A stretch of 64,000 bases of DNA from Acidipila rosea (GTDB taxonomy: Bacteria > Acidobacteriota > Terriglobia > Terriglobales > Acidobacteriaceae), in contig NZ_SMGK01000003.1 of NCBI RefSeq assembly GCF_004339725.1, positions 466,322 to 530,321 on the forward strand, written 5' to 3'. The translations under genes were made by a program, and so were the position numbers. Positions within the stretch are counted from its first letter, which is position 1, and each line of letters begins with the position of its first letter. A model generated the notes under the pieces. That model was not told where the DNA came from. It saw nothing but the letters and a program-made list of their open reading frames with translations, and searched no databases. Positions 45,662 through 55,299 of the stretch are shown here, in pieces.

Positions 45662-46920
45662 CGCAGTGTCGCTCCTGTCAGTGTCTCCAGATGGGCCAGC
45701 GTAGTCTCGTGATCGGCGAGTACCTGAGCTTCGTCGAGTTTCAGAGTCAGCACGTTAGTGAAGTACAAAAGTACATGTGTGAACTGGTCGCGATTAGCAG
45801 CATAAGCGTTGAGAGTCGCACGGTAAGCGGCATCAGATTGCGGAATCAGACCTTCTCGATATTCCTTCAATAGTTCTTCATCGCTCGTCGCGGTCACATA
45901 ATTTTGCTTTACCTGAGCAAGCTGCTGTTGCAGATGTGCATCGAGGGTTTCCTTCGTTTGCGCCAGATTCTCGGCAGCCTCCGCAATCTCCGCATCTACG
46001 CGCGCCTTCCGGGGAAAACGAACGTTGAAGGTCAGCATGTAATAGTCGCGATACTTCCGGTCGGTGTTCTGGTACATGTAGCCAAGACTGAAGTCGGGTT
46101 TGCTTCCACGTTTTGCGGAGGTAAGCGCAGCGTCTTGTTTGCCGACAGAACTGGAATCAATTTGGACTTGCGGGTTGTGTTCCCTCACCATTTGGAGCAG
46201 TTCGGCGGAGGTGTAGCGTAATAAGCTTTCGCTCAAGTCCTCGGTCACAATATCTGGCGAGCTTTGATCTCGATGCAACAACCCCTTCAAATGGGCTTCG
46301 ATCTGTCCCATCTGCTCATGGTGCATGGTGATCTCACGGAGGATCTTTGTGCGCTCCACCTGGGCCTGCAACACCTCCGCCTGCAAACCTTGGCCCACCT
46401 CATAATGTGCCGTTGCGTCCTGAATGAGTTGGTCCAAAACATGCCGGTTCTCCATCAGAATGCCAAGCGTCTTTTGCAGATAAGCAAGTTGCAAATAATC
46501 CATCTTGACTGCATCAGCAACGCTGGCCGAAGTTGCATCTCGCTCTTTTTCTTTAATATCCGCATCCCTCTGCGCGACCTCGCCTCGTAAACGGAGCTTG
46601 CCTGGATACGGCAGTTCCTGCGAAGCGCCAATGCCGATATACGAAAAGTCGCTGTTGGTGTAGCCGGCGAATGGCTTCGGACTGCCGACGCTGAACTGCT
46701 GATAAGTGAAGGTCGGGTCGGGCAATGTGCCTACCTGGCGCGGAACTTCCTTGGCCGCTTGCCAGCCATAATCGGCTGCGGCTATCTGAGAGTTGTTATG
46801 GCTGGCTTCAGTCAAAAGCTCAGATAACGGCATAGGCGCATCTGGCGAACGCTCTTGTCCAGACGCGGCAGTCACAGCCGCAAGTACAAGCATGGTGGTC
46901 AGGCCCCGGACCTTGAACAT
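45658..46920 (-). CDS. cusC: TolC-family outer-membrane channel (CusC-type)
   Basis: 420 residues from ATG 46920, where GGAG lies eight bases upstream; the frame is open to 46974. It has a signal peptide (LTTMLVLAAVTAASG) and the paired helical repeats of the outer-membrane efflux family (SELLTEASHNNSQIAAADYG; YREGLIPQSDAAYRATLNAY). It forms the exit duct of the Cus-type pump. Confidence 0.9.
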   Translation of the reverse strand: MFKVRGLTTMLVLAAVTAASGQERSPDAPMPLSELLTEASHNNSQIAAADYGWQAAKEVPRQVGTLPDPTFTYQQFSVGSPKPFAGYTNSDFSYIGIGASQELPYPGKLRLRGEVAQRDADIKEKERDATSASVADAVKMDYLQLAYLQKTLGILMENRHVLDQLIQDATAHYEVGQGLQAEVLQAQVERTKILREITMHHEQMGQIEAHLKGLLHRDQSSPDIVTEDLSESLLRYTSAELLQMVREHNPQVQIDSSSVGKQDAALTSAKRGSKPDFSLGYMYQNTDRKYRDYYMLTFNVRFPRKARVDAEIAEAAENLAQTKETLDAHLQQQLAQVKQNYVTATSDEELLKEYREGLIPQSDAAYRATLNAYAANRDQFTHVLLYFTNVLTLKLDEAQVLADHETTLAHLETLTGATLR

Positions 46921-47016
46921 ATAAATCTCCATTCTCAAAATGGTTCGTAATAACTGGCACGAGCAGGCGCGCAACTATACGCCCGTCAGCCAAGCGAAGC
47001 CGGAGAAAAGAGATTG

Positions 47017-47394
47017 CTAGATTCGGAGAATAAAGATTGAGGGAGGTGGAGATTGAGGCAGAGTGCTTGCGGGCCGTTGCGCAGGACTGGACATGGATAC
47101 CCGTAACGTAAAGAGGATCGCAGGAGGCAGCCCAGCATGTGCGGTCAAATCAGTCTGAATATTTGTGGACTGCGCTTGGACCATTGCATTCCAATGGTCT
47201 GCCGTGGGCATTTCTTTCTGGCAGCAGCCGTGCGAAGCTGGCATTCCCATGCTTCCGCACTCGCCCTTCATCTGCTTGCAACAGGCGCGTTCCGCAGGAG
47301 TCAGATGTGCGTTCGACAGAGCACAGGCCATGGTTGGAGCCAGTAATGGCAACAACATCGTCAGTATCAGCGCGAATTGGCGCACAGACCTCAT
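47017..47394 (-). CDS. Small secreted Cys/Met-rich protein
   Basis: 125 residues from ATG 47394. A signal peptide (FALILTMLLPLLAPTMACA) precedes ERACCKQMKGECGSMGMPAS and HGCCQKEM. The Cys/Met pattern suggests periplasmic copper binding. It lies just before the CusCBA-type genes on the same strand and is probably part of their operon. No family recognised. Confidence 0.65.
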   Translation of the reverse strand: MRSVRQFALILTMLLPLLAPTMACALSNAHLTPAERACCKQMKGECGSMGMPASHGCCQKEMPTADHWNAMVQAQSTNIQTDLTAHAGLPPAILFTLRVSMSSPAQRPASTLPQSPPPSIFILRI

Positions 47395-47557
47395 GGCAGC
47401 TTCAACTGTACATCTGTGCCCAGAATAGTACAAAGTTAAGCGCCGGAGACCCTGGGTATGACGTTGCTTTGCATATCCGACATTCGCGCTCAGTCGTACA
47501 GTCAAACACCGAGGACAATTTGCACGTCCACACATATAAGGTGTAAATTCGGCTAGG

Positions 47558-47965
47558 ATGAGGCTTAAAGTCACATGGTCGCTGCTGTTGCTGATGCTGG
47601 TGAGCGTTCAGGCGTTTGCTGCGACTTGTGACGTGCGCTGTGGAGCGATGGCACTCAGGGACTCTGCCAGCCAGATGTCCGGCATGGCTGATTGTCAAAG
47701 GATGACGTCCCAACGTGCATCCGATCAACAATTCGTGGCCAGCTTAACGTCTTCGCAATCGTGTGACAGCCATATTTGCAAAGACGATTGGACATTCCTT
47801 CAGAATTCAGTTGTGCAGGAATTGGGAATCTCAGCGCTCCCTCTGATTCCACTGGGTAACGCCCTAATATCCCTTGAAATTGCGCATCCGTTGCAATTCA
47901 AGATAGATCGAAGTCCTCACTCCATCCCGACATTCGATCCCCTCATTTCCAGTCTCCGCGTCTAG
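47558..47965 (+). CDS. Small secreted protein, function unknown
   Basis: 135 residues with a clear signal peptide (WSLLLLMLVSVQAFA) and four cysteines (CDVRC, SCDSHIC), probably disulfide-bonded. It is divergent from the Cys/Met-rich gene and precedes copA-like. GGCTAGGATG gives a weak ribosome-binding site. Role in copper handling is inferred from position only. Confidence 0.6.
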   Translation: MRLKVTWSLLLLMLVSVQAFAATCDVRCGAMALRDSASQMSGMADCQRMTSQRASDQQFVASLTSSQSCDSHICKDDWTFLQNSVVQELGISALPLIPLGNALISLEIAHPLQFKIDRSPHSIPTFDPLISSLRV

Positions 47966-48158
47966 TTCTGACCCTCTGCTGCCTCTTGGCAGGGCCGGGC
48001 TGGCGCGTAATGCCGTTAACTGGCAGCATATTTCCCGACCCCTCCTTGTAAGGCAACTCTTTTTTGTAAGAAATTCCGCGTCTGCACGTCTACGCAACTA
48101 AACGGCCAGCGCCGTCATAAAACTTGCTCGATCCGGGCAAAATCAGTCAGGAGTAGTT

Positions 48159-50165
48159 ATGCAGAAGGACGACAAAACAGAAAGCCGTTGCATTCAGCCT
48201 GTCAGCCGCCGCCGTTTCGTTCAGGGGTTGGCCGTCGGTGGAGCGGTCGCGGCCCTCGATTGGAAAGGGTTACCCGCTTTCGGCGAAAGCGCACCCCATA
48301 CGCCGCCACTTCTTTCCGGGAAACACTTCGATCTGACCATCGACTCTTTGCCCGTGAACTATACGGGGCGCCGTTCCGTAGCCACTGCGGTCAATGGCTC
48401 GGTGCCGGGACCTATTTTGAGATGGAAGGAAGGCGATTCGATCACGATAGCAGTGACCAATCGCCTGAAAGAACCAACCTCGATACACTGGCACGCGATA
48501 CGGCTCCCCGCGGACATGGACGGCGTTCCGGGATTGAGCTTCCCGGGCATAGCACCGGGCGAGACCTTCCTCTACAAATTTCCCGTAGTGCAGAATGGCA
48601 CAGCCTGGTATCACAGCCATAGCCGGTTTCAAGAACAGATCGGATTGGTTGGCGCGATTATCATCGAGCCGCGCGGGAAGGACCCCATTGAATTTGACCG
48701 GGAATATGTTGTGTTTCTTTCCGACTGGACCGACACCAATCCAGAAACACTCTTCAGCAACCTGAAACAGCAGAGCAACTATTACAACTATCATCGCCTC
48801 ACCTTGCCCAACTTCATCTCCGAGGCGAAGCGGAACGGCCTGGGCCGGACGATTTCCAACCGGTTTATGTGGGCGAAGATGAACATGAGCCCGACCGACA
48901 TTCTCGATGTAACGGGCACTACCTATACCTACCTGCTGAATGGGAACAACCCGGCCACAAACTGGACTGGCCTATTCAAATCCGGAGAACGAGTCCGTCT
49001 TCGCTTCATCAATGGATCTTCAATGACAGCTTTCGATGTACGGATACCCGGCTTGCCGATGACCGTAGTGCAGGCCGATGGCAACGATACTGAGCCGGTC
49101 CAAGTGGATGAATTCCGGATCGCTGTCGCCGAAACCTATGACGTGATCGTGCAACCGCAGGACGCTACCGCTTATACCATCTTCGCGCAATCGCAGGATC
49201 GCAGCGGATATGCGCGTGGGACGCTCGCCCCAAGAATGGGAATGACAGCAGCAGTTCCTGCGATGGACCCGGTCCCCATGCGCCCAATGTCGGACATGGG
49301 CATGGACATGGGCAACATGAAGGGCATGAAAATGGAAGGTATGTCCGGTATGGACATGTCTGGCGTGGATGGAATGACTAAGAAAGACATGCCCGCAGCC
49401 GGAAACGGTTCCGGCATGAATATGGATCACTCAAGCATGGAAGGCATGGACATGAACCATATGGACATGAATTCCAATTCGGCCATGCAGGAAAAACAAT
49501 CTGGAGATCATGCCCACCAGATGATGGGCGGCATGGAAATGGGCAGCAGAGATGGCACAACACCCTTTCCTCAACCGGGACCGAACACCATGCCAATCAT
49601 GTCCATGTCGATGCCTGAAATGAAAAAGGCTGAAGCAACGCTGAAGCCGTCCAATCCCGTGAAGCTGCATACCGGTCCGCAAGTCGATAACGTGGCGATG
49701 CATGTCACCAATCGGCTGAATGATCCCGGCATCGGACTGGAAAACAACGGGAGGCGCGTGTTGACTTACGCAGACCTGCGTGCCCGCTACCGTGGCGTAG
49801 ATGGTCGACCGCCGACCCGCGAAATAGAGCTGCACCTTTCGGGAAACATGGAACGCTTCATCTGGGGATTCAACGGCGAGAAATTCTCCAGCGCTGAACC
49901 GATTGAAATGAAGCTCGGCGAGCGGATACGCATCGTGCTTGTCAATGACACCATGATGGAGCACCCCATCCATCTGCACGGCCTGTGGAGTGAGTTGGAG
50001 AATGGGCATGGAGCATTCAATCCATACAAGCACACCATTAGCGTGAAGCCCGCGGAGCGCATGAGCTATCTGGTCAGCGCGGATACACCCGGCCATTGGG
50101 CCTTTCATTGTCATCTGCTCTATCACATGGAGGCTGGAATGTTCAGAACGGTGGTGGTCTCATGA
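48159..50165 (+). CDS. copA: Multicopper oxidase CopA (copper resistance)
   Basis: 668 residues. A twin-arginine signal (SRRRFVQG) exports the folded protein. The four copper motifs are HWHAIRLP, HSHSRFQEQ, HPIHLHGLW and HCHLLYHMEAGMF. A Met/His-rich insert spans ~370-490 (MSDMGMDMGNMKG and similar), typical of CopA/PcoA, binding Cu(I). The enzyme oxidises Cu(I) to Cu(II) in the periplasm. Its stop overlaps the copB start (ATGA). Confidence 0.96.
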   Translation: MQKDDKTESRCIQPVSRRRFVQGLAVGGAVAALDWKGLPAFGESAPHTPPLLSGKHFDLTIDSLPVNYTGRRSVATAVNGSVPGPILRWKEGDSITIAVTNRLKEPTSIHWHAIRLPADMDGVPGLSFPGIAPGETFLYKFPVVQNGTAWYHSHSRFQEQIGLVGAIIIEPRGKDPIEFDREYVVFLSDWTDTNPETLFSNLKQQSNYYNYHRLTLPNFISEAKRNGLGRTISNRFMWAKMNMSPTDILDVTGTTYTYLLNGNNPATNWTGLFKSGERVRLRFINGSSMTAFDVRIPGLPMTVVQADGNDTEPVQVDEFRIAVAETYDVIVQPQDATAYTIFAQSQDRSGYARGTLAPRMGMTAAVPAMDPVPMRPMSDMGMDMGNMKGMKMEGMSGMDMSGVDGMTKKDMPAAGNGSGMNMDHSSMEGMDMNHMDMNSNSAMQEKQSGDHAHQMMGGMEMGSRDGTTPFPQPGPNTMPIMSMSMPEMKKAEATLKPSNPVKLHTGPQVDNVAMHVTNRLNDPGIGLENNGRRVLTYADLRARYRGVDGRPPTREIELHLSGNMERFIWGFNGEKFSSAEPIEMKLGERIRIVLVNDTMMEHPIHLHGLWSELENGHGAFNPYKHTISVKPAERMSYLVSADTPGHWAFHCHLLYHMEAGMFRTVVVS

Positions 50166-50983
50166 GCATCCAAATCAAAGTTAAATATTGCACACTTCAG
50201 GCGAAATACTTTTTACTTACCTGCACGATTGCTATCGCAGGACTGCTGTCCTGCTGCATACAGGCGGCAAATGCACAAACGCCGACGCCACAAACCTCCG
50301 GCAAAGCGGCCGCCACAATACCGGCAATGGAGCCGCCGGTCATGGACAGTCACATCTTTTCCCATATTCTGCTCGATCAATTCGAGGGCCGCACCAATGG
50401 CTCGGATCACGAATTGCGATGGGATGGAGAAGCCTGGATTGGCACGGACATGAACCGGCTGCGGCTCAAATCGGAAGGGATTAGCAACAACAGCACCGTC
50501 AGCGATGGCGACCATGAAGCCCTGTATGAGCGACCCATTCCGCATACGCGCTATTTCGATGCGCAGGTTGGTGTCCGTGCCGATCTGGATTCAGGTCCGA
50601 GCCGCACCTGGGCCGCAATAGGCATCGAGGGACTGGCGCCTTACTATTTCGAGTTTGCGCCTACTCTTTACATCCGGGACGGCGGTCACGTGGCAGGGCG
50701 CATTACAGGCTCCTACGATTTATTGCTTACGCAGCGGTGGATTGTGCAGCCGCAGGCTGAGTTGAACTTTTACAGCAAGGATGACCCTTCGCGTGGGCTA
50801 GGCTCTGGCCTTTCGGAGTTGGATACTGGCATCCGCCTGCGATACGAGATCAGCCGCAAGTTCGCTCCCTATATAGGGTTTGCCTATAACGGAAAGTACG
50901 GCGGTACAGCCACCTATTCGCGCCAGGCAGGAGAAACCACAAGCGAACCTCGCTTCATATTCGGCCTTCGACTCTGGTACTGA
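50162..50983 (+). CDS. copB: Copper resistance protein B, outer membrane
   Basis: 273 residues from ATG 50162. A signal peptide (LLTCTIAIAGLLSCCIQAANA) precedes a beta-barrel CopB domain: MDSHIFSHILLDQFEGRT, RADLDSGPSRTWAAIGIEG and a terminal aromatic (LRLWY) as in outer-membrane barrels. CopB works with CopA in sequestering copper. It is translationally coupled to copA. Confidence 0.93.
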   Translation: MSIQIKVKYCTLQAKYFLLTCTIAIAGLLSCCIQAANAQTPTPQTSGKAAATIPAMEPPVMDSHIFSHILLDQFEGRTNGSDHELRWDGEAWIGTDMNRLRLKSEGISNNSTVSDGDHEALYERPIPHTRYFDAQVGVRADLDSGPSRTWAAIGIEGLAPYYFEFAPTLYIRDGGHVAGRITGSYDLLLTQRWIVQPQAELNFYSKDDPSRGLGSGLSELDTGIRLRYEISRKFAPYIGFAYNGKYGGTATYSRQAGETTSEPRFIFGLRLWY

Positions 50984-50988
50984 AATGA

Positions 50989-51020
50989 GGCCATGCCAAT
51001 TCATCATGATTGGCATGGCC
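50989..51020 (+). terminator. Perfect 12-bp stem-loop after copB
   Basis: GGCCATGCCAAT and ATTGGCATGGCC pair perfectly around TCATCATG. There is no T run after it, so it may be a rho-assisted end, an mRNA-stability element, or an attenuator before the cytochrome gene. Confidence 0.6.
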
Positions 51021-51060
51021 CGTTGATCCCTCTAACTCTCTGCCAGAATAGGACTCCGCC

Positions 51061-51678
51061 ATGAAACGCTCTTTCGTGATTCCTGTGTCGATACTGATCT
51101 TCTTTGGTCTGCTTGCAGCAGGAGCATGGCTTTACATGAAGACTGCAATGCACGGCTTCAGCGCTCGTGCAAAGCCATCCCGAACCGAAACCATGCTGGC
51201 CACGTATGCCCGCAATACGGCTATGCCGTCGTCTGCAAAGCAGATGAAGAACCCCGTTCGGCTGTCGCCCGATGTGCTCCATGAGGCGATGGCTCATTTC
51301 GCGGATCATTGCGCAGTGTGCCACGGGAACAACGGCAGCGGAAATACGATGTTTGGCAACGGCATGTATCCGAAACCCCCGGATCTCAGATTTTCTCGCA
51401 CTCAGGACCTGACGGATGGGGAGATCTTCTACATCATCGAGAATGGCATTCGGATGTCTGGAATGCCTGCGTTCGGGGGTGCAGATACGGCAGATCAAAG
51501 CTGGAAACTCGTGTACTTCATTCGCCATCTTCCTCGCTTGACTCCTGCCGAGGAAGCTCAAATGGAATCTCTCAATCCAAAGAGTCCAGATGAGTTTAGG
51601 GAAGAACAGGAAGAGCGAAACTTCTTGAACGGCGAGGCAGAATCGCCGCAACCACAAACCGCAACGCACCATCACTAG
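51061..51678 (+). CDS. Membrane-anchored c-type cytochrome
   Basis: 205 residues. An N-terminal anchor (SILIFFGLLAAGAWLY) precedes a single cytochrome c domain with CAVCH (Cys84, Cys87, His88) and a likely axial Met in RMSGMPAFGG. It ends in a His-rich tail. It probably takes electrons from a periplasmic copper oxidation step. It is followed closely by a DUF5666-like gene. Confidence 0.92.
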   Translation: MKRSFVIPVSILIFFGLLAAGAWLYMKTAMHGFSARAKPSRTETMLATYARNTAMPSSAKQMKNPVRLSPDVLHEAMAHFADHCAVCHGNNGSGNTMFGNGMYPKPPDLRFSRTQDLTDGEIFYIIENGIRMSGMPAFGGADTADQSWKLVYFIRHLPRLTPAEEAQMESLNPKSPDEFREEQEERNFLNGEAESPQPQTATHHH

Positions 51679-51693
51679 GAATTTGGAGAATAT

Positions 51694-52113
51694 ATGAAAA
51701 AGCTATTCGGAACTATTGTCGCAATAATCCTTATTGCAGGTGTTGCTTACGCTCATGGCGGCATGGAGCACATCATGGGGACTGTCGTAAGCATGACAGA
51801 CAACTCGATCACGGTTAAAACAATGGCCGGAAAGACCCAGACCGTCAGCACGACCGCGGATACAAAGTACACACAAATGGATAAACCGGTTGCCATGAAG
51901 GATCTGAAAGAAGGCGACCGCGTCGTGATCGAAGTAGCGAAGAAAGATGGCAAATTGATCGCTGTTGAGGTTAAGGTCGGCATGGCCGGGATGAAGGGAA
52001 TGCACGGCGACATGAGCAGAATGAGTATGGACCAAGATGGCGGAGCGATTTTCGCCCCAAAGAACTGCTTCGGGACGAGTCTGCCCGTAGGAACGAGTCC
52101 CCTCGTTGCATAG
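51694..52113 (+). CDS. DUF5666-like secreted protein
   Basis: 139 residues. A signal peptide (KKLFGTIVAIILIAGVAYA) precedes a small beta-barrel-like domain (GTVVSMTDNSITVKTMAGKT, LKEGDRVVIEVAKKDG) with a Met/His-rich tail (MAGMKGMHGDMSRM). DUF5666 domains occur beside copper systems. Copper binding is inferred. It lies between two cytochrome genes. Confidence 0.75.
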   Translation: MKKLFGTIVAIILIAGVAYAHGGMEHIMGTVVSMTDNSITVKTMAGKTQTVSTTADTKYTQMDKPVAMKDLKEGDRVVIEVAKKDGKLIAVEVKVGMAGMKGMHGDMSRMSMDQDGGAIFAPKNCFGTSLPVGTSPLVA

Positions 52114-52170
52114 ACGTTCAGAGAGACTGTCAAAACCTATCTGAGGCCCCAGGAAGGAGGGAGAACCATT

Positions 52171-52758
52171 ATGCGTAAGTTCATTTTCGGGTTTGTAGCA
52201 GGCATTGCTGTTCTTTTATTGGTGGCCTTCTGCTACGTCCGCTTTGGGTTTATAGACCCACGCGCGGACAAAGAAGTTAGCTTGCTTGAAAGCAAGATCG
52301 CAATGCCTTCACTGGATGCCGCAGTTGACCGGCGCGCTTCAGAGGCGAAGAATCCAATTCAGCCCACGGATGCCAACCTGACCGCTGGGATGAAGATTTA
52401 CCAAACAAATTGCGCGAGTTGTCACGGAGACATCCAGCGTCGGCGCGCGCCCCTTGCCGATTCTCTCTATCCCCGCGCACCACAATTCCTTGAGGACGCG
52501 CCGGAGATGCCCGAAAGCCAGAACTTCTACATCATCCAACACGGTGTCCGCATGAGCGGAATGCCCGCATGGAAGCAGGCTCTCAGCGAACAGGAAATAT
52601 GGCAGGTAACCAGTTTCCTAAGCCACATGGACAACTTATCGTCACAGGTATCCGATGCGTGGAAAACAGCCGCTGGTGGTTCGCCGAATGCAAACCCGTC
52701 ACCCGATGCGAACAAGATGCAAATGAATGACAAGAAGGGCATGAAAATGCCCATGTGA
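52171..52758 (+). CDS. Second membrane-anchored c-type cytochrome
   Basis: 195 residues. The anchor is FIFGFVAGIAVLLLVAF. The heme site is CASCH (Cys81, Cys84, His85), with a likely axial Met in RMSGMPAWKQ. Organisation is like the cytochrome at 51061, suggesting an ancient duplication. The C-terminal tail is Met/Lys-rich. GGAAGGAGGGAG provides a strong ribosome-binding site. Confidence 0.92.
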   Translation: MRKFIFGFVAGIAVLLLVAFCYVRFGFIDPRADKEVSLLESKIAMPSLDAAVDRRASEAKNPIQPTDANLTAGMKIYQTNCASCHGDIQRRRAPLADSLYPRAPQFLEDAPEMPESQNFYIIQHGVRMSGMPAWKQALSEQEIWQVTSFLSHMDNLSSQVSDAWKTAAGGSPNANPSPDANKMQMNDKKGMKMPM

Positions 52759-52803
52759 CATAAGACGAAGCATCTAAACAAACGCACTCTTCGGAGAACG
52801 CTC

Positions 52804-54669
52804 TTGCTTATTCAGCCCATCGATTATTTTCTTCTCATTTGGTTCATTCTCGCGGCGGGTTCCACCACCTACGTTGCGATAGATCAGTTTCGCAACAACC
52901 CCGAGCCAACGGTGATGCGATGGGGCTTCATTCTCATCACGCTCTATATGGGTCCATTTGGGCTGCTTCTATATGTGCTTGCCGACAAAGAACCGAAGCC
53001 GGGCACACATGAGCAGTTCATCAAGCCGCTATGGAAACAAGGGATCGGCAGCACCATTCATTGCATAGCGGGAGATGCTACGGGCATTATCGCGGCTGCT
53101 GTGATCACAGCCACGCTTGGACTGCCGATGAAGATAGACCTGATTGTTGAGTATCTGGCGGGCTTCTCTTTTGGGCTTTTCATCTTTCAATCCCTGTTCA
53201 TGCAGAGCATGATGGGCGGGACTTACTGGACAAATGTCCGTAAGTCCTTCCTTCCAGAGTTCATCAGCATGAACTGCATGATGGCGGCAATGGCACCCGT
53301 CATGAGCTTGCTTATGATGGGCCGGGACATGCGCGCGATGGAGCCGACGCAACTCATCTTTTGGGGCGTGATGTCGCTCGGAGTTTCGGCTGGCTTCGTT
53401 ATGGCATACCCGGCAAATGTCTGGATGGTGAAGCGCGGTTTGAAACATGGCCTGATGACAGAACGGAAGCCCGGCTCTAAGTTTGCAAGCGAAGCTCCGG
53501 TAGAGATGAAGATAGAGCATCAGGGTAGCCATAAAGGCGGTGCTGAACACCACGAGATGGGGGGAGGAGAAACGACGAGACCTCAACTCCTTGCAGTGGC
53601 GGGAGTATCACTTCTTCTACTTATTGCCGGCATAGTGGCACCGGCGAACTTCGTCAATATGTCACTGAGCGCAAAAGACGTTGGCGGGCTGGTAATGCCA
53701 CGAGGCATGATTATGGACCGCGACACACCAGCCGACGCCATGCGCGATATGTCGTTCGTCAACCCGAAACTGGTCACAGAAACTTACGGAATTGACCAAC
53801 GAGGTGACCGACCGCTCGAACCCCGTATTGACAATGGGGTTAAGGTATTCGATCTAACTGCCTCGGTCATACGTTGGCACATTCTTCCCAATGTCGCGGT
53901 CGATGCCTATGCCTACAATGAGCAGATTCCCGGACCACGATTGCATTTCAAGCAAGGCGATCACGTTCGCATCAACGTTCATAACCACTTGCCGGAAGCA
54001 ACCACCATTCACTGGCATGGCCTGATCGTCCCGAATCAAATGGACGGCCCCGGAGACATCACACAAAAGCCTATTGCACCAGGACAAAGCTATACCTATG
54101 AATTCACCGTAAAGCAATTCGGCACCTACTTTTATCACCCACACTTCCTGCCTGACCGACAGCAGGCCCTTGGACTATACGGAGCAATCATTATTGATCC
54201 CGCTAATCCTCAAGATGAGATCAAAGCCGATCATGAATATGTGATTCAGCTTCAAGAGTGGCTGATGCGCGAGGGGCTTACCTATCCAGCGATGTTCATG
54301 GAAGGCGGCCTGGCAAATTACTTTACGATCAACGGAAAAGCATACCCTTCAACAGACACGATTCATATGAAGGTGGGAGAGACATTGAAGGTTCGCTTCA
54401 TTGGAACCAACAATAACTTTGTCCACCCAATGCACATACATGGAGGACCATTCACGGTAGTCGCGAGAGATGGCGAATCTATCCCGGAGTCGGCCCGCTT
54501 CGAGGCCGATACCGTGAACGTCGGCCCTGGGCAGCGATACGACGTGATCTGGCCTGCGAGGAAGCCTGGCAAGTGGCTCATCCATTGCCATATTCCTCAC
54601 CATACTGCGAACAACAACGTCGAGGAACAGGGCGGCGGTGGATTGATGCTGATTATCGACGTGGAGTGA
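52804..54669 (+). CDS. DUF4396 membrane domain fused to multicopper oxidase
   Basis: 621 residues. Residues ~70-225 match DUF4396 (HCIAGDATGIIAAAVITATL, FQSLFMQSMMGGTYW), with several membrane helices. Another membrane helix follows (LLAVAGVSLLLLIAGIVA). A multicopper oxidase with HWHGL near 402, HPHFLPDRQ, HPMHIHGGP and HCHIPHH near 593 completes it. The oxidase would sit on the periplasmic side. The start appears to be TTG 52804 with GGAGAA before it. A membrane-tethered copper oxidase beside two cytochromes suggests electron flow into respiration. Confidence 0.9.
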   Translation: MLIQPIDYFLLIWFILAAGSTTYVAIDQFRNNPEPTVMRWGFILITLYMGPFGLLLYVLADKEPKPGTHEQFIKPLWKQGIGSTIHCIAGDATGIIAAAVITATLGLPMKIDLIVEYLAGFSFGLFIFQSLFMQSMMGGTYWTNVRKSFLPEFISMNCMMAAMAPVMSLLMMGRDMRAMEPTQLIFWGVMSLGVSAGFVMAYPANVWMVKRGLKHGLMTERKPGSKFASEAPVEMKIEHQGSHKGGAEHHEMGGGETTRPQLLAVAGVSLLLLIAGIVAPANFVNMSLSAKDVGGLVMPRGMIMDRDTPADAMRDMSFVNPKLVTETYGIDQRGDRPLEPRIDNGVKVFDLTASVIRWHILPNVAVDAYAYNEQIPGPRLHFKQGDHVRINVHNHLPEATTIHWHGLIVPNQMDGPGDITQKPIAPGQSYTYEFTVKQFGTYFYHPHFLPDRQQALGLYGAIIIDPANPQDEIKADHEYVIQLQEWLMREGLTYPAMFMEGGLANYFTINGKAYPSTDTIHMKVGETLKVRFIGTNNNFVHPMHIHGGPFTVVARDGESIPESARFEADTVNVGPGQRYDVIWPARKPGKWLIHCHIPHHTANNNVEEQGGGGLMLIIDVE

Positions 54670-54675
54670 CCCACT

Positions 54676-55245
54676 ATGCCAGAACACACAAACAACACGG
54701 CGGACGTATCGGTAGATCGAATGGAGCGTATTGCCGCTCTTCGGACCCAATTCCTGAACTTTCTTTCACGCCGCCTGGGCGACAGAGCGACTGCCGAGGA
54801 TGTTCTTCAATCCGCGTACATCAAGGCACTCGAACATGGCGGGGGAATCCGGAAAGAGCAAAGTACCGTCGCCTGGTTTTATCGCATTCTCCGAAACGCT
54901 ATTGTGGATCATTACCGCAGGGCCTCCGCCAGGGACAGAGCGGATGCTGACTTTGCAGCTCAAAGTCCGACAGCGTATGAAGCCGAACTGGAGCAAACGG
55001 TCTGCGCCTGTATCGAGGACGTAATCCGGGACCTGAAGAGCGACTACCGTGAGGCTATCGAGCGCGTCGATCTGGGAGGCCAGACTGTGGAAGACTTCGC
55101 CCGGACGCAGCAAATAACTCCAAACAATGCTTCGGTGCGTCTGTACCGTGCAAGGAAGGCCGTTTCAAAAGAGTTAACGATGCTCTGCGGGACTTGTGCA
55201 GAGCATAAGTGCCTGGATTGCAGCTGTCGGCGAAGTCAACTGTAA
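54676..55245 (+). CDS. ECF sigma factor with C-terminal cysteine-rich domain
   Basis: 189 residues. Region 2 (DRATAEDVLQSAYIKALEHG, AWFYRILRNAIVDHYRR) and region 4 (VEDFARTQQITPNNASVRLYRAR) are clear. From residue ~171 the tail reads CGTCAEHKCLDCSC. Such cysteine tails occur in CorE-type ECF factors that switch activity by binding copper, cadmium or cobalt directly, without an anti-sigma. The gene lies between the DUF4396-MCO and P-type ATPase genes, probable targets. Confidence 0.9.
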   Translation: MPEHTNNTADVSVDRMERIAALRTQFLNFLSRRLGDRATAEDVLQSAYIKALEHGGGIRKEQSTVAWFYRILRNAIVDHYRRASARDRADADFAAQSPTAYEAELEQTVCACIEDVIRDLKSDYREAIERVDLGGQTVEDFARTQQITPNNASVRLYRARKAVSKELTMLCGTCAEHKCLDCSCRRSQL

Positions 55246-55299
55246 GATCGCGCTCCCAGATGCGTCAGCAGCAATAGAAGAACAAAAAGGGGGAAACAA

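Noticed and set aside
49431..50126. 231-residue His-rich minus-strand frame
   Set aside because: Antisense to the Met-rich and C-terminal parts of copA; the His bias is the mirror of ATG codons.
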